A stretch of 64,000 nt of DNA from an uncultured bacterium (GTDB taxonomy: Bacteria > Hydrothermota > Tepidihabitantia > Tepidihabitantales > DTDR01), in NCBI GenBank assembly GCA_938040315.1, contig CALHQW010000017.1, forward strand, positions 1 to 64,000, given 5' to 3'. This document shows, piece by piece, positions 1 to 8,861 of the stretch. Position 1 is the stretch's first letter; each line of letters opens with the position of its first letter. The position numbers were made by a program, and so were the translations under genes. The notes under the pieces are model-generated. The model worked only from the letters and a program-made list of their open reading frames with translations, searched no databases and was not told the origin of the DNA.

Positions 1-1718
1 CTTGGACTGGTAAAGGTGTCGTCTTATTTTATCTTGGCAGATATGAGGAGGCAATAAAATATTATGATGTGGCATTAAAAATAAACCCAGAATTGGCTGA
101 GGCTTGGAATGGTAAAGGAGTCGCCTTAGAAGAACTTGGCAGATATGAGGAGGCAATAAAATGTTATGATGAGGCTTTAAAAATAAAACCAAAAGATGCG
201 GACGCTTGGAATAACAAAGGAGTCACCTTAAATAAACTTGGCAGATATGAAGAGGCAATAAAATGTTATGGTGAGGCATTAAAAATAAACCCAGAATTGG
301 CTGAGGCTTGGAATAACAAAGGAGTCGCCTTAAGAGAACTTGGCAGATATAAAGAGGCAATAAAATGTTATGATTCCGCTTTAAAAATAAATCCAGAATT
401 GGCTGACGCTTGGAATAACAAAGGAGCCGCCTTAAGAGAACTTGGCAGATATGAAGAGGCACTAAAATGTTATGATGAGGCCTTAAAAATAAACCCAAAA
501 CATGCTAAGGCTTCGATTGGTAAAATAGTCACCTTAGACAAACTTCGCAGATATGAAGAAAAAATAAAATGTTATGAAGAGGCATTAAATTTAAATCCAA
601 AAGATACTTCGTTGTGGAAAAATAAAAGTGATCTCTTATTTAAACTTGGTCGTAAGGAGGAGGCACTAAAATGTTATGATGAGGCATTAAAATTAAACCC
701 AAAAAATGAGTGGTTGTGGTTTTATAAAGGCGCTCTCTTATTTAAACTTGGTCGTAAGGAGGAGGCAATAAAATGTTATGATGAGGCATTAAAGTTAAAT
801 CCAAAAAATGGGTATGCTTGGAATAACAAAGGAGTCGCCTTAGGAAAACTTGGCAGATATGAAGAGGCAATAAAATGTTTTGTTGAGGCATTAAAAATAA
901 ACCCAGAAGATGCTGACGCTTGGTATAACAAAGGAATCGCCTTATTTTATCTTGGCAGATATAAATTTTATCTTGGCAGATATAAAGAGGCAATAAAATG
1001 TTTTGATGAGGCATTAAAAATAAACCGAGGATATACTGACGCTTGGAATAACAAAGGACTCGCCTTAGGAAAACTTGGCAGATATGAAGAGGCAATAAAA
1101 TGTTATGATGAGGCATTAAAAATAAAACCAGAAGATACTTCGTTGTGGGAAAAGAAAGGTGATCTCTTATCTAAACTTGGTCGTAAGGAAGAGGCAATAA
1201 AATGTTATGATGAGGCATTAAAATGTTATGATGAGGCATTAAAAATAAAACCAGAAGATACTTCGTTGTGGGAAAAGAAAAGTAATTTCTTATTTAGACT
1301 TGGTCGTTATGAGGAAGCAATAAAATGTTATGACGAGTTATTAAAATTAAAACCAAAAGATACTTGGTGGTGGAAAAAGAAAAGTAATTTCTTATTTAGA
1401 CTCGGTCGTTATGAGGAGGTAATAAAATGTTATGACAAGTTACTAAAATTAAAACCAAAAGATGCTGAAGTTTGGAATAACAAAGGACTCGCCTTAGGAA
1501 AACTTGGCAGATATGAGGAGGCAATAAAATGTTTTGATGAGGCATTAAAATTAAAACCAAAAGATATTGACACTTGGATTGGTAAAGGACTCACTTTATT
1601 TTATCTTGGCAGATATGAAGAGGCATTAAATTGCGCAGAGGAAACACTAAAAATAGATCCAAATTATGAAGAGGCATACGAATTAAAAAATAAATGCCTT
1701 AAAAAATTAGGAAAATAA
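1..1718 (+). CDS. TPR-repeat protein, 5' end cut by window
   Basis: The frame is open from position 3 with no stop, so the gene begins outside the window. The visible part is almost entirely tetratricopeptide repeats of 34 residues: one partial repeat at the edge and 15 more, each close to the pattern AWNNKG-AL-LGRYEEAIKCYDEALKINP. TPR arrays are protein-binding scaffolds; no catalytic domain is visible. The repeats are alike at DNA level too (period about 102 bp), which suggests recent expansion. Two repeats carry an extra in-frame 7-residue duplication. The array ends with a more diverged repeat and the short tail LKNKCLKKLGK. Partner and cell location cannot be told; any signal peptide would lie upstream. 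The TPR assignment is certain, the role unknown. Confidence 0.93.
   Translation, partial: WTGKGVVLFYLGRYEEAIKYYDVALKINPELAEAWNGKGVALEELGRYEEAIKCYDEALKIKPKDADAWNNKGVTLNKLGRYEEAIKCYGEALKINPELAEAWNNKGVALRELGRYKEAIKCYDSALKINPELADAWNNKGAALRELGRYEEALKCYDEALKINPKHAKASIGKIVTLDKLRRYEEKIKCYEEALNLNPKDTSLWKNKSDLLFKLGRKEEALKCYDEALKLNPKNEWLWFYKGALLFKLGRKEEAIKCYDEALKLNPKNGYAWNNKGVALGKLGRYEEAIKCFVEALKINPEDADAWYNKGIALFYLGRYKFYLGRYKEAIKCFDEALKINRGYTDAWNNKGLALGKLGRYEEAIKCYDEALKIKPEDTSLWEKKGDLLSKLGRKEEAIKCYDEALKCYDEALKIKPEDTSLWEKKSNFLFRLGRYEEAIKCYDELLKLKPKDTWWWKKKSNFLFRLGRYEEVIKCYDKLLKLKPKDAEVWNNKGLALGKLGRYEEAIKCFDEALKLKPKDIDTWIGKGLTLFYLGRYEEALNCAEETLKIDPNYEEAYELKNKCLKKLGK
941..987 (+). repeat. 21-bp in-frame tandem duplication in a TPR unit
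   Basis: Inside the ninth full TPR unit the codons for FYLGRYK occur twice in succession, with almost identical DNA. This makes the unit 41 residues long instead of 34. It looks like replication slippage within the repeat array. Confidence 0.8.
1201..1245 (+). repeat. second 21-bp in-frame tandem duplication in a TPR unit
   Basis: The codons for CYDEALK are repeated back to back with identical DNA (tgttatgatgaggcattaaa twice), again adding exactly 7 residues. This is an independent slippage event of the same size as the one near 941-987. Confidence 0.8.
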
Positions 1719-1744
1719 AACTTGTGAAGGTCGTATCTTCCTTA

Positions 1745-1772
1745 TTGATTTTTGCTTGATTTTTATTTTAAT
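1745..1772 (+). promoter_or_regulatory. predicted purQ promoter
   Basis: TTGATT at 1745-1750, a 16-bp spacer, then TTTAAT at 1767-1772. The GTG start of purQ at 1779 follows after 6 bases, the same geometry as stronger promoters in this window. The -10 match is only moderate. Confidence 0.45.
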
Positions 1773-1778
1773 TATTGG

Positions 1779-2531
1779 GTGGTAAATAAGGTAAAGGTTT
1801 TGATTATTTTCACAAGTGGCACAAATTGTGACGAAGAGACTGAATTTGCCTTCTATCAAGCAGGTGCTTATGTCTCTAAAATCCATATCAATTATTTAAA
1901 GAAAAATAAAAATCTATTTAAGGAATTCCATATCCTCTGTTTTCCTGGTGGCTTTACTTATGGCGATTATATCTCTGCCGGAAAAATCCTCGCTAACGAA
2001 CTGCGCCACCACTTCCAAGAAGAGATAATAGAATTTATTAACGAAGGTAAATTAATAATCGGTATCTGTAATGGCTTCCAAGTTTTAGCAAAAACTGGCC
2101 TTTTGCCTTCCTTTCATTCTTCTGATTATTTCTCTTTGCCAAAAATAACCCTTGCCTTTAACGACTCCCAAAAATTTGAATGTCGCTGGATTTCTTTAAA
2201 AGTGAACTTTAATTCTAAAACTCCTTTCATCAAAGATTTAGAAGAAATAATTGAACTACCCATCGCCCATGCCGAAGGTAAATTTTTTACCTCTGATAAA
2301 GAAGTTTTAAATAGATTAAAAGAGAATAATCAAATTGTTTTAACTTATATCAATAATCCCAACGGCTCAATAGAAAATATCGCTGGTATCTGTGATAATA
2401 CTGGTAGGATTTTAGGAATGATGCCCCATCCGGAAAGAGGTATCTTTAACTACCACCATCCATTAAGAAAAAATGTTTATGGTCTAAAATTTTTTACTAA
2501 TGCCTGTGAATATGTCAAAAAGGAACTTTGA
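1779..2531 (+). CDS. purQ: phosphoribosylformylglycinamidine synthase, glutaminase subunit PurQ
   Basis: PurQ is the class I glutamine amidotransferase part of FGAM synthase (purine synthesis step 4); it passes ammonia to PurL. The nucleophile lies in GICNGFQ (Cys near residue 97), the catalytic His/Glu pair in MMPHPERG near the C-terminus, and PIAHAEGKF is also typical. The protein is 250 residues, slightly longer than the Bacillus type. The GTG at 1779 is preferred over an upstream TTG at 1752 because the family begins just before KVLIIFTSGTNCD and because a promoter-like pair ends 6 bases before it. PurL and PurS are not in the window. The next gene overlaps its end by 20 bp. Confidence 0.9.
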   Translation: MVNKVKVLIIFTSGTNCDEETEFAFYQAGAYVSKIHINYLKKNKNLFKEFHILCFPGGFTYGDYISAGKILANELRHHFQEEIIEFINEGKLIIGICNGFQVLAKTGLLPSFHSSDYFSLPKITLAFNDSQKFECRWISLKVNFNSKTPFIKDLEEIIELPIAHAEGKFFTSDKEVLNRLKENNQIVLTYINNPNGSIENIAGICDNTGRILGMMPHPERGIFNYHHPLRKNVYGLKFFTNACEYVKKEL

Positions 2532-2817
2532 AAGAAGAATCAAAGAACACCCAATTTTGGAATTCCCAAAAAGAAAATTGGTTAAGTTTTATTTTGAAGG
2601 AAAAGAATATTATGGCTATGAAGATGAACCAATCGCCTGTGCCTTAATTGCCAACGGCATAAAAGTCTTCCATATTACAAAAGAGAAAAAAAGGAAAAGA
2701 GGCTTTTTCTGTGCGATTGGTCGCTGTTCTTCTTGCCTGATGAAAGTAGACGGAAAAAAGAATGTAATGGTCTGTATTACTCGCTTAAAAGAGGGAATGA
2801 GAATTGAACGGCAATAA
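2512..2817 (+). CDS. (2Fe-2S)-binding protein, HcnA/sarcosine oxidase-type small subunit
   Basis: A small ferredoxin-like protein of about 101 residues. It has the plant-type cluster motif C-x4-C-x2-C-x11-C (CAIGRCSSC, then a fourth Cys in VMVC), plus the upstream EDEPIACALIANGIKVF stretch typical of the Fer2_4 family. Homologous domains form the N-terminus of sarcosine oxidase alpha and the HcnA subunit of hydrogen cyanide synthase, where they carry electrons from the FAD subunit. ATG 2512 is chosen; ATG 2500 is also possible. It overlaps purQ, and the next gene (FAD subunit) overlaps its end by 14 bp, so the two are almost surely one enzyme. The substrate is unknown. Confidence 0.82.
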   Translation: MSKRNFERRIKEHPILEFPKRKLVKFYFEGKEYYGYEDEPIACALIANGIKVFHITKEKKRKRGFFCAIGRCSSCLMKVDGKKNVMVCITRLKEGMRIERQ

Positions 2818-3922
2818 CTTAGATAAAAAAATATTAGATAGAAAGATAGTTGTGATTGGTGGTGGACCAGCCGGCACCAAAGCAGCCTTAATGATTGCTG
2901 ATTTAGGTGGTGAAGTCTTATTGATTGATGAAAATCCCTATATTGGTGGTCAGTTAGTAAAACAGACGCATAAATTCTTTGGCTCCGAAGAGTTATATTG
3001 CGGTCTAAGAGGATTTGAGATTGCTAAGATTTTAGAAGAGGAGATAAAGAAAAGAGAAAATATTGAACTTTTATTAAATGCCTGTGCGGTTGGTTTGTAT
3101 TTAGAGAATGATAAGAAGGTTATTGCGGTAATAAAAGAGGATGGTTTAATAAGAGTAAATACCGATGTCTTAATTTTGGCAACAGGTGCCTATGAGAATT
3201 TTTTACTTTTTGAGAATAATGACTTGCCGGGTGTTTATGGTGCGGGTGCGGTTCAGACCTTGGTAAATCAATATGGCGTAAGACCAGGGAAAAGTTGCCT
3301 AATGGTTGGCAGTGGTAATATCGGTTTGATTGTTTCCTATCAATTATTACAGGCCGGTATTGAGGTAAAGGCAGTTATTGAGATTTTACCAAAAGTGAGT
3401 GGTTGGTATGTCCATTATGCGAAGTTAAAGAGGTGTGGTGTGCCAATTTTAACTTCCCACACAATTGTCAAGGCAATTGGAAAGGATTACGTGACGGGTG
3501 CGGTGATTGCCAAAGTTAATAAGAATTTTAAGATAATAAAAGGAAGTGAAAAAAGATTAAAAGTGGATTTTATCTGTTTGGCGGTTGGTTTAACTCCTTT
3601 TGCTGATTTACTTTGGCAGGTGAATGGAAAGATTAAATATGTTCCGGAACTGGGCGGTTTTGTGCCTTATTATGATGAGAATTATGAAACTTCCATTAGA
3701 AATATCTTTGTTTGTGGTGATGTGAGTGGCATTGAAGAGGCATCAACCGCGATGATGGAAGGCGAGATTGCTGGTATTTCTGCCTACGAAAGAATTTATG
3801 GCGAAAATGAAAAGACAAAAGAACTAAAAGAAGAAAAGAAAAAATATCTTCACCATTTAAGGAAAGGTCCCCATAGTAAAAAGATATTAATTGGCTTAAA
3901 GAAATTGAGAGATGACAATTGA
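2804..3922 (+). CDS. FAD/NAD(P)-dependent oxidoreductase, HcnB/sarcosine oxidase alpha-like
   Basis: A 372-residue two-dinucleotide-binding flavoprotein. The FAD-binding GGGPAG is near residue 20, a second glycine-rich motif (VGSGNIG) lies mid-protein, and the closing FVCGDVSGIEEASTAMMEG is typical of the family. Start TTG 2804 follows a GAGGGA ribosome site by 8 bases. With the 2Fe-2S protein before it, it resembles HcnAB or the alpha part of sarcosine/proline dehydrogenases. It stops before the C-terminal BFD-like [2Fe-2S] domain that HcnB-type proteins usually carry, and no third subunit (HcnC or SoxB type, which holds the amine-oxidising FAD) follows. Cofactor assignment is firm, substrate unknown. 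Confidence 0.85.
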   Translation: MNGNNLDKKILDRKIVVIGGGPAGTKAALMIADLGGEVLLIDENPYIGGQLVKQTHKFFGSEELYCGLRGFEIAKILEEEIKKRENIELLLNACAVGLYLENDKKVIAVIKEDGLIRVNTDVLILATGAYENFLLFENNDLPGVYGAGAVQTLVNQYGVRPGKSCLMVGSGNIGLIVSYQLLQAGIEVKAVIEILPKVSGWYVHYAKLKRCGVPILTSHTIVKAIGKDYVTGAVIAKVNKNFKIIKGSEKRLKVDFICLAVGLTPFADLLWQVNGKIKYVPELGGFVPYYDENYETSIRNIFVCGDVSGIEEASTAMMEGEIAGISAYERIYGENEKTKELKEEKKKYLHHLRKGPHSKKILIGLKKLRDDN

Positions 3923-4457
3923 TACAATAATTCTTATTCCTTTTCTTTTGATTGATACTACCCTTTTAAATTACTTACAAAAGGAACTTTATAAGACCTT
4001 TGAAATTCCGGTGATTATTGAAAAGGAGATTAATTTACCAAAATTAGGTTATTCGGAAAAGCGAAGACAATATGAGGGTCATTATTTTTTAGAGGAATTG
4101 AAAAAGTTGGGTTATAAAGATAAGATAGTTTTAGGGGTTTGTGATGTGGATCTTTATGTTTGGGGGTTTAATTTTATTTTTGGTTTAGCCTCTCCCCGGG
4201 AAAAGGTTGCGGTTATCTCTTTAACAAGATTAAAAGAAGAGTTTTATAATAAACCAAAAAGGGAATCAATCTTTTTTATTAGGAGTTTAAAAGAAGCAAC
4301 CCATGAGATTGGTCACCTCTTTTATTTGGAACATTGTAAAGATAAAAAATGTGTGATGTTTTTCTCCAATTCCTTATTAGATACTGATAGAAAAGGTCCT
4401 AATTTTTGTCCTTCCTGCTTAAAAAAATTAAAAGAGAGATTGCCAAAATCAAAGTGA
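3912..4457 (+). CDS. amzA: archaemetzincin-type zinc metalloprotease
   Basis: A 181-residue protein with the archaemetzincin signature: HEIGH at residues 131-135, a third His at 141 followed at once by Cys 142, then C-x4-C-x-M and a later CPSC, which in this family bind a second zinc. These are small, probably cytoplasmic metallopeptidases common in archaea and scattered in bacteria. The usual Gly of HExxHxxGxxH is replaced by Tyr 138, which is odd because that Gly shapes the turn between zinc ligands. The start overlaps the FAD enzyme by 11 bp, so it is co-transcribed. The 3' end overlaps the convergent yfhO-like gene by 59 bp. Confidence 0.85.
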   Translation: MTIDTIILIPFLLIDTTLLNYLQKELYKTFEIPVIIEKEINLPKLGYSEKRRQYEGHYFLEELKKLGYKDKIVLGVCDVDLYVWGFNFIFGLASPREKVAVISLTRLKEEFYNKPKRESIFFIRSLKEATHEIGHLFYLEHCKDKKCVMFFSNSLLDTDRKGPNFCPSCLKKLKERLPKSK

Positions 4458-6573
4458 TAACTGTCAAAGATAGACCAATTAAAATATTTTTCTTATTATA
4501 ATAAAATTTAACTAAATGTTTTCCTTCACCTATTGGCACTGCCCTTAAAAGATAATTTGCCTCATAAACTTCTTCCTTTTTATTATCCACCGTTACCTCC
4601 CATTCTGGATAATAAATCTCCGAAAGTAAAAGGATTGCCGGATAATTGGTCTCTGCCTCAATTAATATCTCGTCAATATCATACTTCAAAATTTTAATAG
4701 AATTTCTAATCTTTTCCTTTTCGGTAACTTTATTAAAATTAGGGATAACTTTCTTTAAAATCAACTTCTCATAAATATTAAAAGTATCAGAATCTAAAAC
4801 TTTCAAAATCTCATTATCATCATTAATAACCACATAGTCATAATAGAGTCTTGCCCTTTCCAAATAGTTTTCTCTTTTAATAAGTTCCATTTTTTCTTTA
4901 TCAACCTTAATTTCATATTTCACATTTAAAAGTTGGTTTTTTCTATCTTTCTTGATATGGAAAGTAGCGAAGTTATGAAGATTTAAAGGAGTATAACCCT
5001 CTAACAATTCCAATTTCCATAGACAGCCTTCGTTTCTTTTTAATATCATATAACTATCTTCTCTTGAATTTATTCTAAAAAATTCTTTTTCTCTTTCCTT
5101 TTGGAGTTCTCTTACCAAACTGGTATAAGGATAATAATCTTCATCACTGATTGGTGATTTACTAAATTTATTGCCAAAGATAAACAAATCAAAGTAACCA
5201 ATTAGACCAATAGCGACTAAATAGGGAATGATTTTTTTAGTTCTAATAAAGAAGATAAAAATTGTGAGAATTAAAAAGAGAAGATAGATAAAGAATTGGT
5301 TTTCGCAATTCTTATAAAATCTATCAGGAATTTTTTCTTTAAAAAAGAGAAAGAGAAGAATTGAGAAGAAGGCAAAGAGAATAAGAAACTTATAAAAATT
5401 CTTTCTTTCTCTCTCTTTTAAAAGGGCTTCAATTCCGAAGGCAGATAGGATTACCATATTAAAAGTATAGATGGCAAGGAAACGGGAAGGAAAGCGAAAC
5501 TGTTTTAAACCGGGCAAGATATTAAAAAGAAGGTTATATAAGAAAAAGTTTTTACCAAAGGCAAATAGTAGAGAAAGAATTGCTGGTATAAAAAATAGGT
5601 ATTTCTCTTTTCTTTTTGAATAGACTAATCCGTAGATAGATAGAAAGAAAGGCAAGATTCCTAAATAGATTCCCGTTTCCCAATAATAATGACCATAAGG
5701 ATAAAGCCAATAAAAAATAGTATCGGTTCCTTCGCCACTAACGCTACCAAAGAATTTGGGAATAAAAATATTTATCAATTGTAAAAAAGATAAGGAACCA
5801 TCGCTCGCCTCTTCAAAGGTGAGTCTCTTTCTTACAGTAAAGGGAAGATATTTATAACTGGGATAAAACTGAATCATCGCTATTAAAAAGCCAACTAAAA
5901 AGAAGATAAAAAGATTAATAAATTGAAAATAATTAAACTTCTTGTTGATAAGAATATTTAAGAGAAAATATAAAAGAAGATTGTAAATCAAAAATAAAGA
6001 GAACTGGGGATAACCAGCAAAAAAGGAGATACCAAAGATAATTCCACCATAAATGGCATTCTTACTAATTTTATCTTCTTTTAGAAATTTAAAGAAAAAG
6101 TAAGTGATAATTGGAAAATAAGTAAAAACTGCTAAAGGACCAAGTTGAATTGTCCTTAAAGTAACAAAAGAAGAAAAAGTTAAAAATAAGGAGGAAAGAA
6201 AGGCAATTTTTTCATCAATTTTTAAACTTTTGAAGAGAATAAAAGAAAAGAGAAAGATAAGAAAGATATGGGAAAGCACAATCAACTCTACTTGATAATA
6301 GGTTAGTTTTAAAAAGAGATTAAGAAAAAGAAAGAGATAATTTAAAGGATAAAAGACCTGTGATTGGATATCGTTTAAGAAGGGCATACCGGAAAAGACA
6401 TAGGGATTCCAAATAGGTAATTTAAAATTTTTTATACTCTCTTTTAAATAGGTTAAAAAAGGATACCACTGGTATAAGATATCATCCCATAAATACTTCT
6501 CTTTAAAGATAATCTCTTTATAAAAAAGAAGGATTGAAAGGCTACCTAAGAGATAGGGTAATTTTTTCCTCAT
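4399..6573 (-). CDS. YfhO-like polytopic membrane protein
   Basis: A 724-residue protein with about a dozen hydrophobic segments in its first 470 residues, including an early loop GMPFLNDIQSQVFYPLNY, followed by a soluble C-terminal part of about 220 residues and one last membrane helix. This is the YfhO family layout, related to GT-C-type membrane glycosyltransferases; Bacillus YfhO is linked to sugar modification of lipoteichoic acid. The gene directly before it is a polyprenyl-phosphate-type GT2 enzyme, its stop sharing one base with this start (TAATG), so the pair probably makes and uses a lipid-linked sugar for the envelope. Acceptor unknown. Confidence 0.8.
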   Translation of the reverse strand: MRKKLPYLLGSLSILLFYKEIIFKEKYLWDDILYQWYPFLTYLKESIKNFKLPIWNPYVFSGMPFLNDIQSQVFYPLNYLFLFLNLFLKLTYYQVELIVLSHIFLIFLFSFILFKSLKIDEKIAFLSSLFLTFSSFVTLRTIQLGPLAVFTYFPIITYFFFKFLKEDKISKNAIYGGIIFGISFFAGYPQFSLFLIYNLLLYFLLNILINKKFNYFQFINLFIFFLVGFLIAMIQFYPSYKYLPFTVRKRLTFEEASDGSLSFLQLINIFIPKFFGSVSGEGTDTIFYWLYPYGHYYWETGIYLGILPFFLSIYGLVYSKRKEKYLFFIPAILSLLFAFGKNFFLYNLLFNILPGLKQFRFPSRFLAIYTFNMVILSAFGIEALLKERERKNFYKFLILFAFFSILLFLFFKEKIPDRFYKNCENQFFIYLLFLILTIFIFFIRTKKIIPYLVAIGLIGYFDLFIFGNKFSKSPISDEDYYPYTSLVRELQKEREKEFFRINSREDSYMILKRNEGCLWKLELLEGYTPLNLHNFATFHIKKDRKNQLLNVKYEIKVDKEKMELIKRENYLERARLYYDYVVINDDNEILKVLDSDTFNIYEKLILKKVIPNFNKVTEKEKIRNSIKILKYDIDEILIEAETNYPAILLLSEIYYPEWEVTVDNKKEEVYEANYLLRAVPIGEGKHLVKFYYNKKNILIGLSLTVITLILAISLLIFLSRKDKN

Positions 6574-7505
6574 TAAATATTATGGATCTCTTCTATAATA
6601 TACTGGGGTCTTCTTTTCAATTCAAAATGGATTCTTAAAAGATATTCACCAACAATTGATAAGGCAATAAAAAGAATACTTAAAAAGAAGGAAGAAAGGG
6701 TAAAAATTAAGACTATTCCCTTTTTATTGATTAGAAAAAGGATAAAAAGAATGAAAGTTAAGATAATAAAAAATAATGAGGATAATTGGATTAATCTTAC
6801 TGGTAAAGTGGTGAAATTGATTAGGCCATCAATTGCCAAGGAGGCTAATTTAAAAAAAGACTTACTTTTGCCACCTTTTCTTTCTGGTCGTTCGCTTTCA
6901 ATACCAATTTGGGAAAAACCGACATAAGCAAAAAGACCTGGTAAAAATTTCTTTTCTTCTTGAAGATTTTTTAAAATCGAAATTACCTTTCTATCAACTA
7001 ACCGAAAGAGTCCAACATTAGGCGGAATGTTAATATTAGAAAAGCGGGTCAAAAGGAAATAAAAAATCTTCATTCCTAAAACCTTCCAGAAAGGTTCACC
7101 GAGCCTTTTCTTTCTGATATGATAAACAATATCATAACCCTTTTGCCAATAACTAACGAAATCTTTTATTAGATTGGGTGAATCCTGTAAATCAGCATCC
7201 ATTATTATTACTCCATCATTTTTAGAGTAATCTAAACCACAACTTACCGCTGCTTGTTGACCAAAATTCCTCGCTAACTTAATCACCTTCACCCTTCTAT
7301 TCTCATGAGCAAATTTCTTTAATATCAAATAAGAACTATCAGTACTACCATCATCTACATAAATAACCTCATATTCCATATTCAAAGATTCTAAAACCTT
7401 TATTAACTCCTGATGTAACACCTCTAATACCTTCTCTTCGTTATAAACTGGGATAACCACTGAGAGCGAATTTCTTTTATTTTTAATATTACTAGGTAAT
7501 AACAT
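6573..7505 (-). CDS. family 2 glycosyltransferase, polyprenyl-phosphate sugar transferase type
   Basis: A 310-residue protein with an N-terminal GT-A domain (VVIPVYNEEKVLE, then YVDDGSTDSS and the metal-binding DADLQD near residue 104) and two C-terminal membrane helices (about 235-290). This is the layout of DPM1/ArnC/GtrB-type enzymes that move a sugar from a nucleotide donor to undecaprenyl phosphate on the inner side of the membrane. It overlaps purA by about 14 bp upstream and the YfhO-like gene by one base downstream. The sugar is unknown. Confidence 0.88.
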   Translation of the reverse strand: MLLPSNIKNKRNSLSVVIPVYNEEKVLEVLHQELIKVLESLNMEYEVIYVDDGSTDSSYLILKKFAHENRRVKVIKLARNFGQQAAVSCGLDYSKNDGVIIMDADLQDSPNLIKDFVSYWQKGYDIVYHIRKKRLGEPFWKVLGMKIFYFLLTRFSNINIPPNVGLFRLVDRKVISILKNLQEEKKFLPGLFAYVGFSQIGIESERPERKGGKSKSFFKLASLAIDGLINFTTLPVRLIQLSSLFFIILTFILFILFLINKKGIVLIFTLSSFFLSILFIALSIVGEYLLRIHFELKRRPQYIIEEIHNI

Positions 7506-8787
7506 TTTCTTTCTTAAAAATTATATCTTCCCTTCTTTCACCAATAGAAACTGCCCAAATTTCACAACCGGTTAATTTTTCAATCGTTTCCAAAAATTCC
7601 AAGACCTCTTTATCAAAATCTTGATAACTTTTTACTTTACTAAAATCTTGATTAAAGGGCTTTAATTCTAAATATTTTGGTTTCAAATGGTTTGCCAATT
7701 CTGGCACAAACTCATCAATCTCTTTTTCTTCATAAAGATAACCATTGGCAACTTTTAACTCCTTTAAACCAGAAAGGATATCAATTTTAGTAATAATCAA
7801 TTTCTCAAAACCATTAATTCTTTTCGCATATCTAATAATTCCGCAATCAAACCAGCCACACCTTCTTTTTCTACCAGTGGTGGCACCAAACTCTTTTCCT
7901 TTTTCTTGTAAATACTTACCAATCTCATCGGTCAGTTCCGTGGGAAAAGGACCTTCACCAACTCTTGTTGTATAAGATTTAGCAACACCGCAAACTTCAT
8001 CAATTAGATTATAAGGAATGCCCACTTGACCACAAATACTACCAGCAATTGTATGGGAACTTGTCACATAAGGATAGGTTCCGAAATTTATATCTAAGAG
8101 AGTGCCTTGAGCACCTTCAAAAATTATCTTCTTAGAATTCTTTAACTCCCAATAAACCGCTTTACTCACATCGGTAATTAAAGAAAGAAAAAACTCCCGA
8201 TTCTCTTTTATAAAATTCAAATATTCCTTTTCCGAGATTGGCGGACTTTCATATATTTCCATCAAAAAATAATTCTTTCTTAAAAATTCTTGTTTTAATT
8301 TTTCGGTAAATAAATTGAAATCTCTTAAATCACCGATTCTAATTCCAATTCTTTGATATTTATCTTCATAACAAGGACCAATCCCTTTTTGGGTAGTACC
8401 AATTTTTACTCCTTTTTTTAATTCTTCCCTTTTTTTATCTATCTCTTTATGAAAAGGAAATATTAGATGACAACGATAATCAATAAAAAGTCGGTTTTTA
8501 ATATCAATTCCCAGATTTTCTAATTCAGTTATTTCCTTTTTTAAAACTTCTAAATCAATTATGCAACCACTGGCAATATAACCCTTTAAATGAGGATGAA
8601 GAAGACCACTCGGTAATTGGTGAAAAACTATTTTCTTATCATTTAAGATAACAGTATGCCCAGCATTCGGTCCTCCTTGAAAACGAACACAACCATCGGC
8701 ATATTTACAAAAAAAATCAACAATCTTACCTTTTCCTTCATCTCCCCATTGGGCACCAATAATTGCGAGACTTTTACCTTTTATCAT
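7492..8787 (-). CDS. purA: adenylosuccinate synthetase
   Basis: PurA joins IMP and aspartate using GTP, the first step from IMP to AMP. The N-terminal GAQWGDEGKGK loop, GGPNAGHTV, GTTQKGIGPCYEDK and the late TTGRKRRCGWFD block are all present. The protein is 431 residues, the usual length. Start ATG 8787 is chosen; an upstream TTG at 8808 lies within the predicted promoter and would not be transcribed. It is the first gene of a purA - glycosyltransferase - yfhO operon. Confidence 0.96.
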   Translation of the reverse strand: MIKGKSLAIIGAQWGDEGKGKIVDFFCKYADGCVRFQGGPNAGHTVILNDKKIVFHQLPSGLLHPHLKGYIASGCIIDLEVLKKEITELENLGIDIKNRLFIDYRCHLIFPFHKEIDKKREELKKGVKIGTTQKGIGPCYEDKYQRIGIRIGDLRDFNLFTEKLKQEFLRKNYFLMEIYESPPISEKEYLNFIKENREFFLSLITDVSKAVYWELKNSKKIIFEGAQGTLLDINFGTYPYVTSSHTIAGSICGQVGIPYNLIDEVCGVAKSYTTRVGEGPFPTELTDEIGKYLQEKGKEFGATTGRKRRCGWFDCGIIRYAKRINGFEKLIITKIDILSGLKELKVANGYLYEEKEIDEFVPELANHLKPKYLELKPFNQDFSKVKSYQDFDKEVLEFLETIEKLTGCEIWAVSIGERREDIIFKKENVIT

Positions 8788-8798
8788 TAAATCCCAAT

Positions 8799-8827
8799 AT
8801 TTTATCAAAAATTTTTTTCTATGTCAA
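8799..8827 (-). promoter_or_regulatory. predicted purA promoter
   Basis: On the minus strand a perfect TTGACA (8827-8822), a 17-bp spacer and TAAAAT (8804-8799). ATG 8787 follows after 11 bases, so the leader would be about 5 nt. Confidence 0.75.
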
Positions 8828-8861
8828 GAGTTAAGGATTTAGTAATTAGACTTAAAGAGTA

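Noticed and set aside
223-1116. Open frames on the minus strand inside the TPR gene with repeated LLPLHICQVLLRRLLCYSK-like peptides
   Set aside because: They mirror the 102-bp TPR repeats in antisense; the pattern follows from the coding repeats and matches no known protein.
1-1718. Regular DNA repeats suggesting a CRISPR array
   Set aside because: The period is 102 bp, the whole unit is coding and conserved, and there are no unique spacers.
1719-1778. Purine riboswitch before purQ
   Set aside because: Only 60 bases, no purine-aptamer core, and the predicted transcript starts next to the start codon.
8787-8808. TTG at 8808 as purA start
   Set aside because: It falls in the spacer/-10 region of the predicted promoter; ATG 8787 matches the family start.
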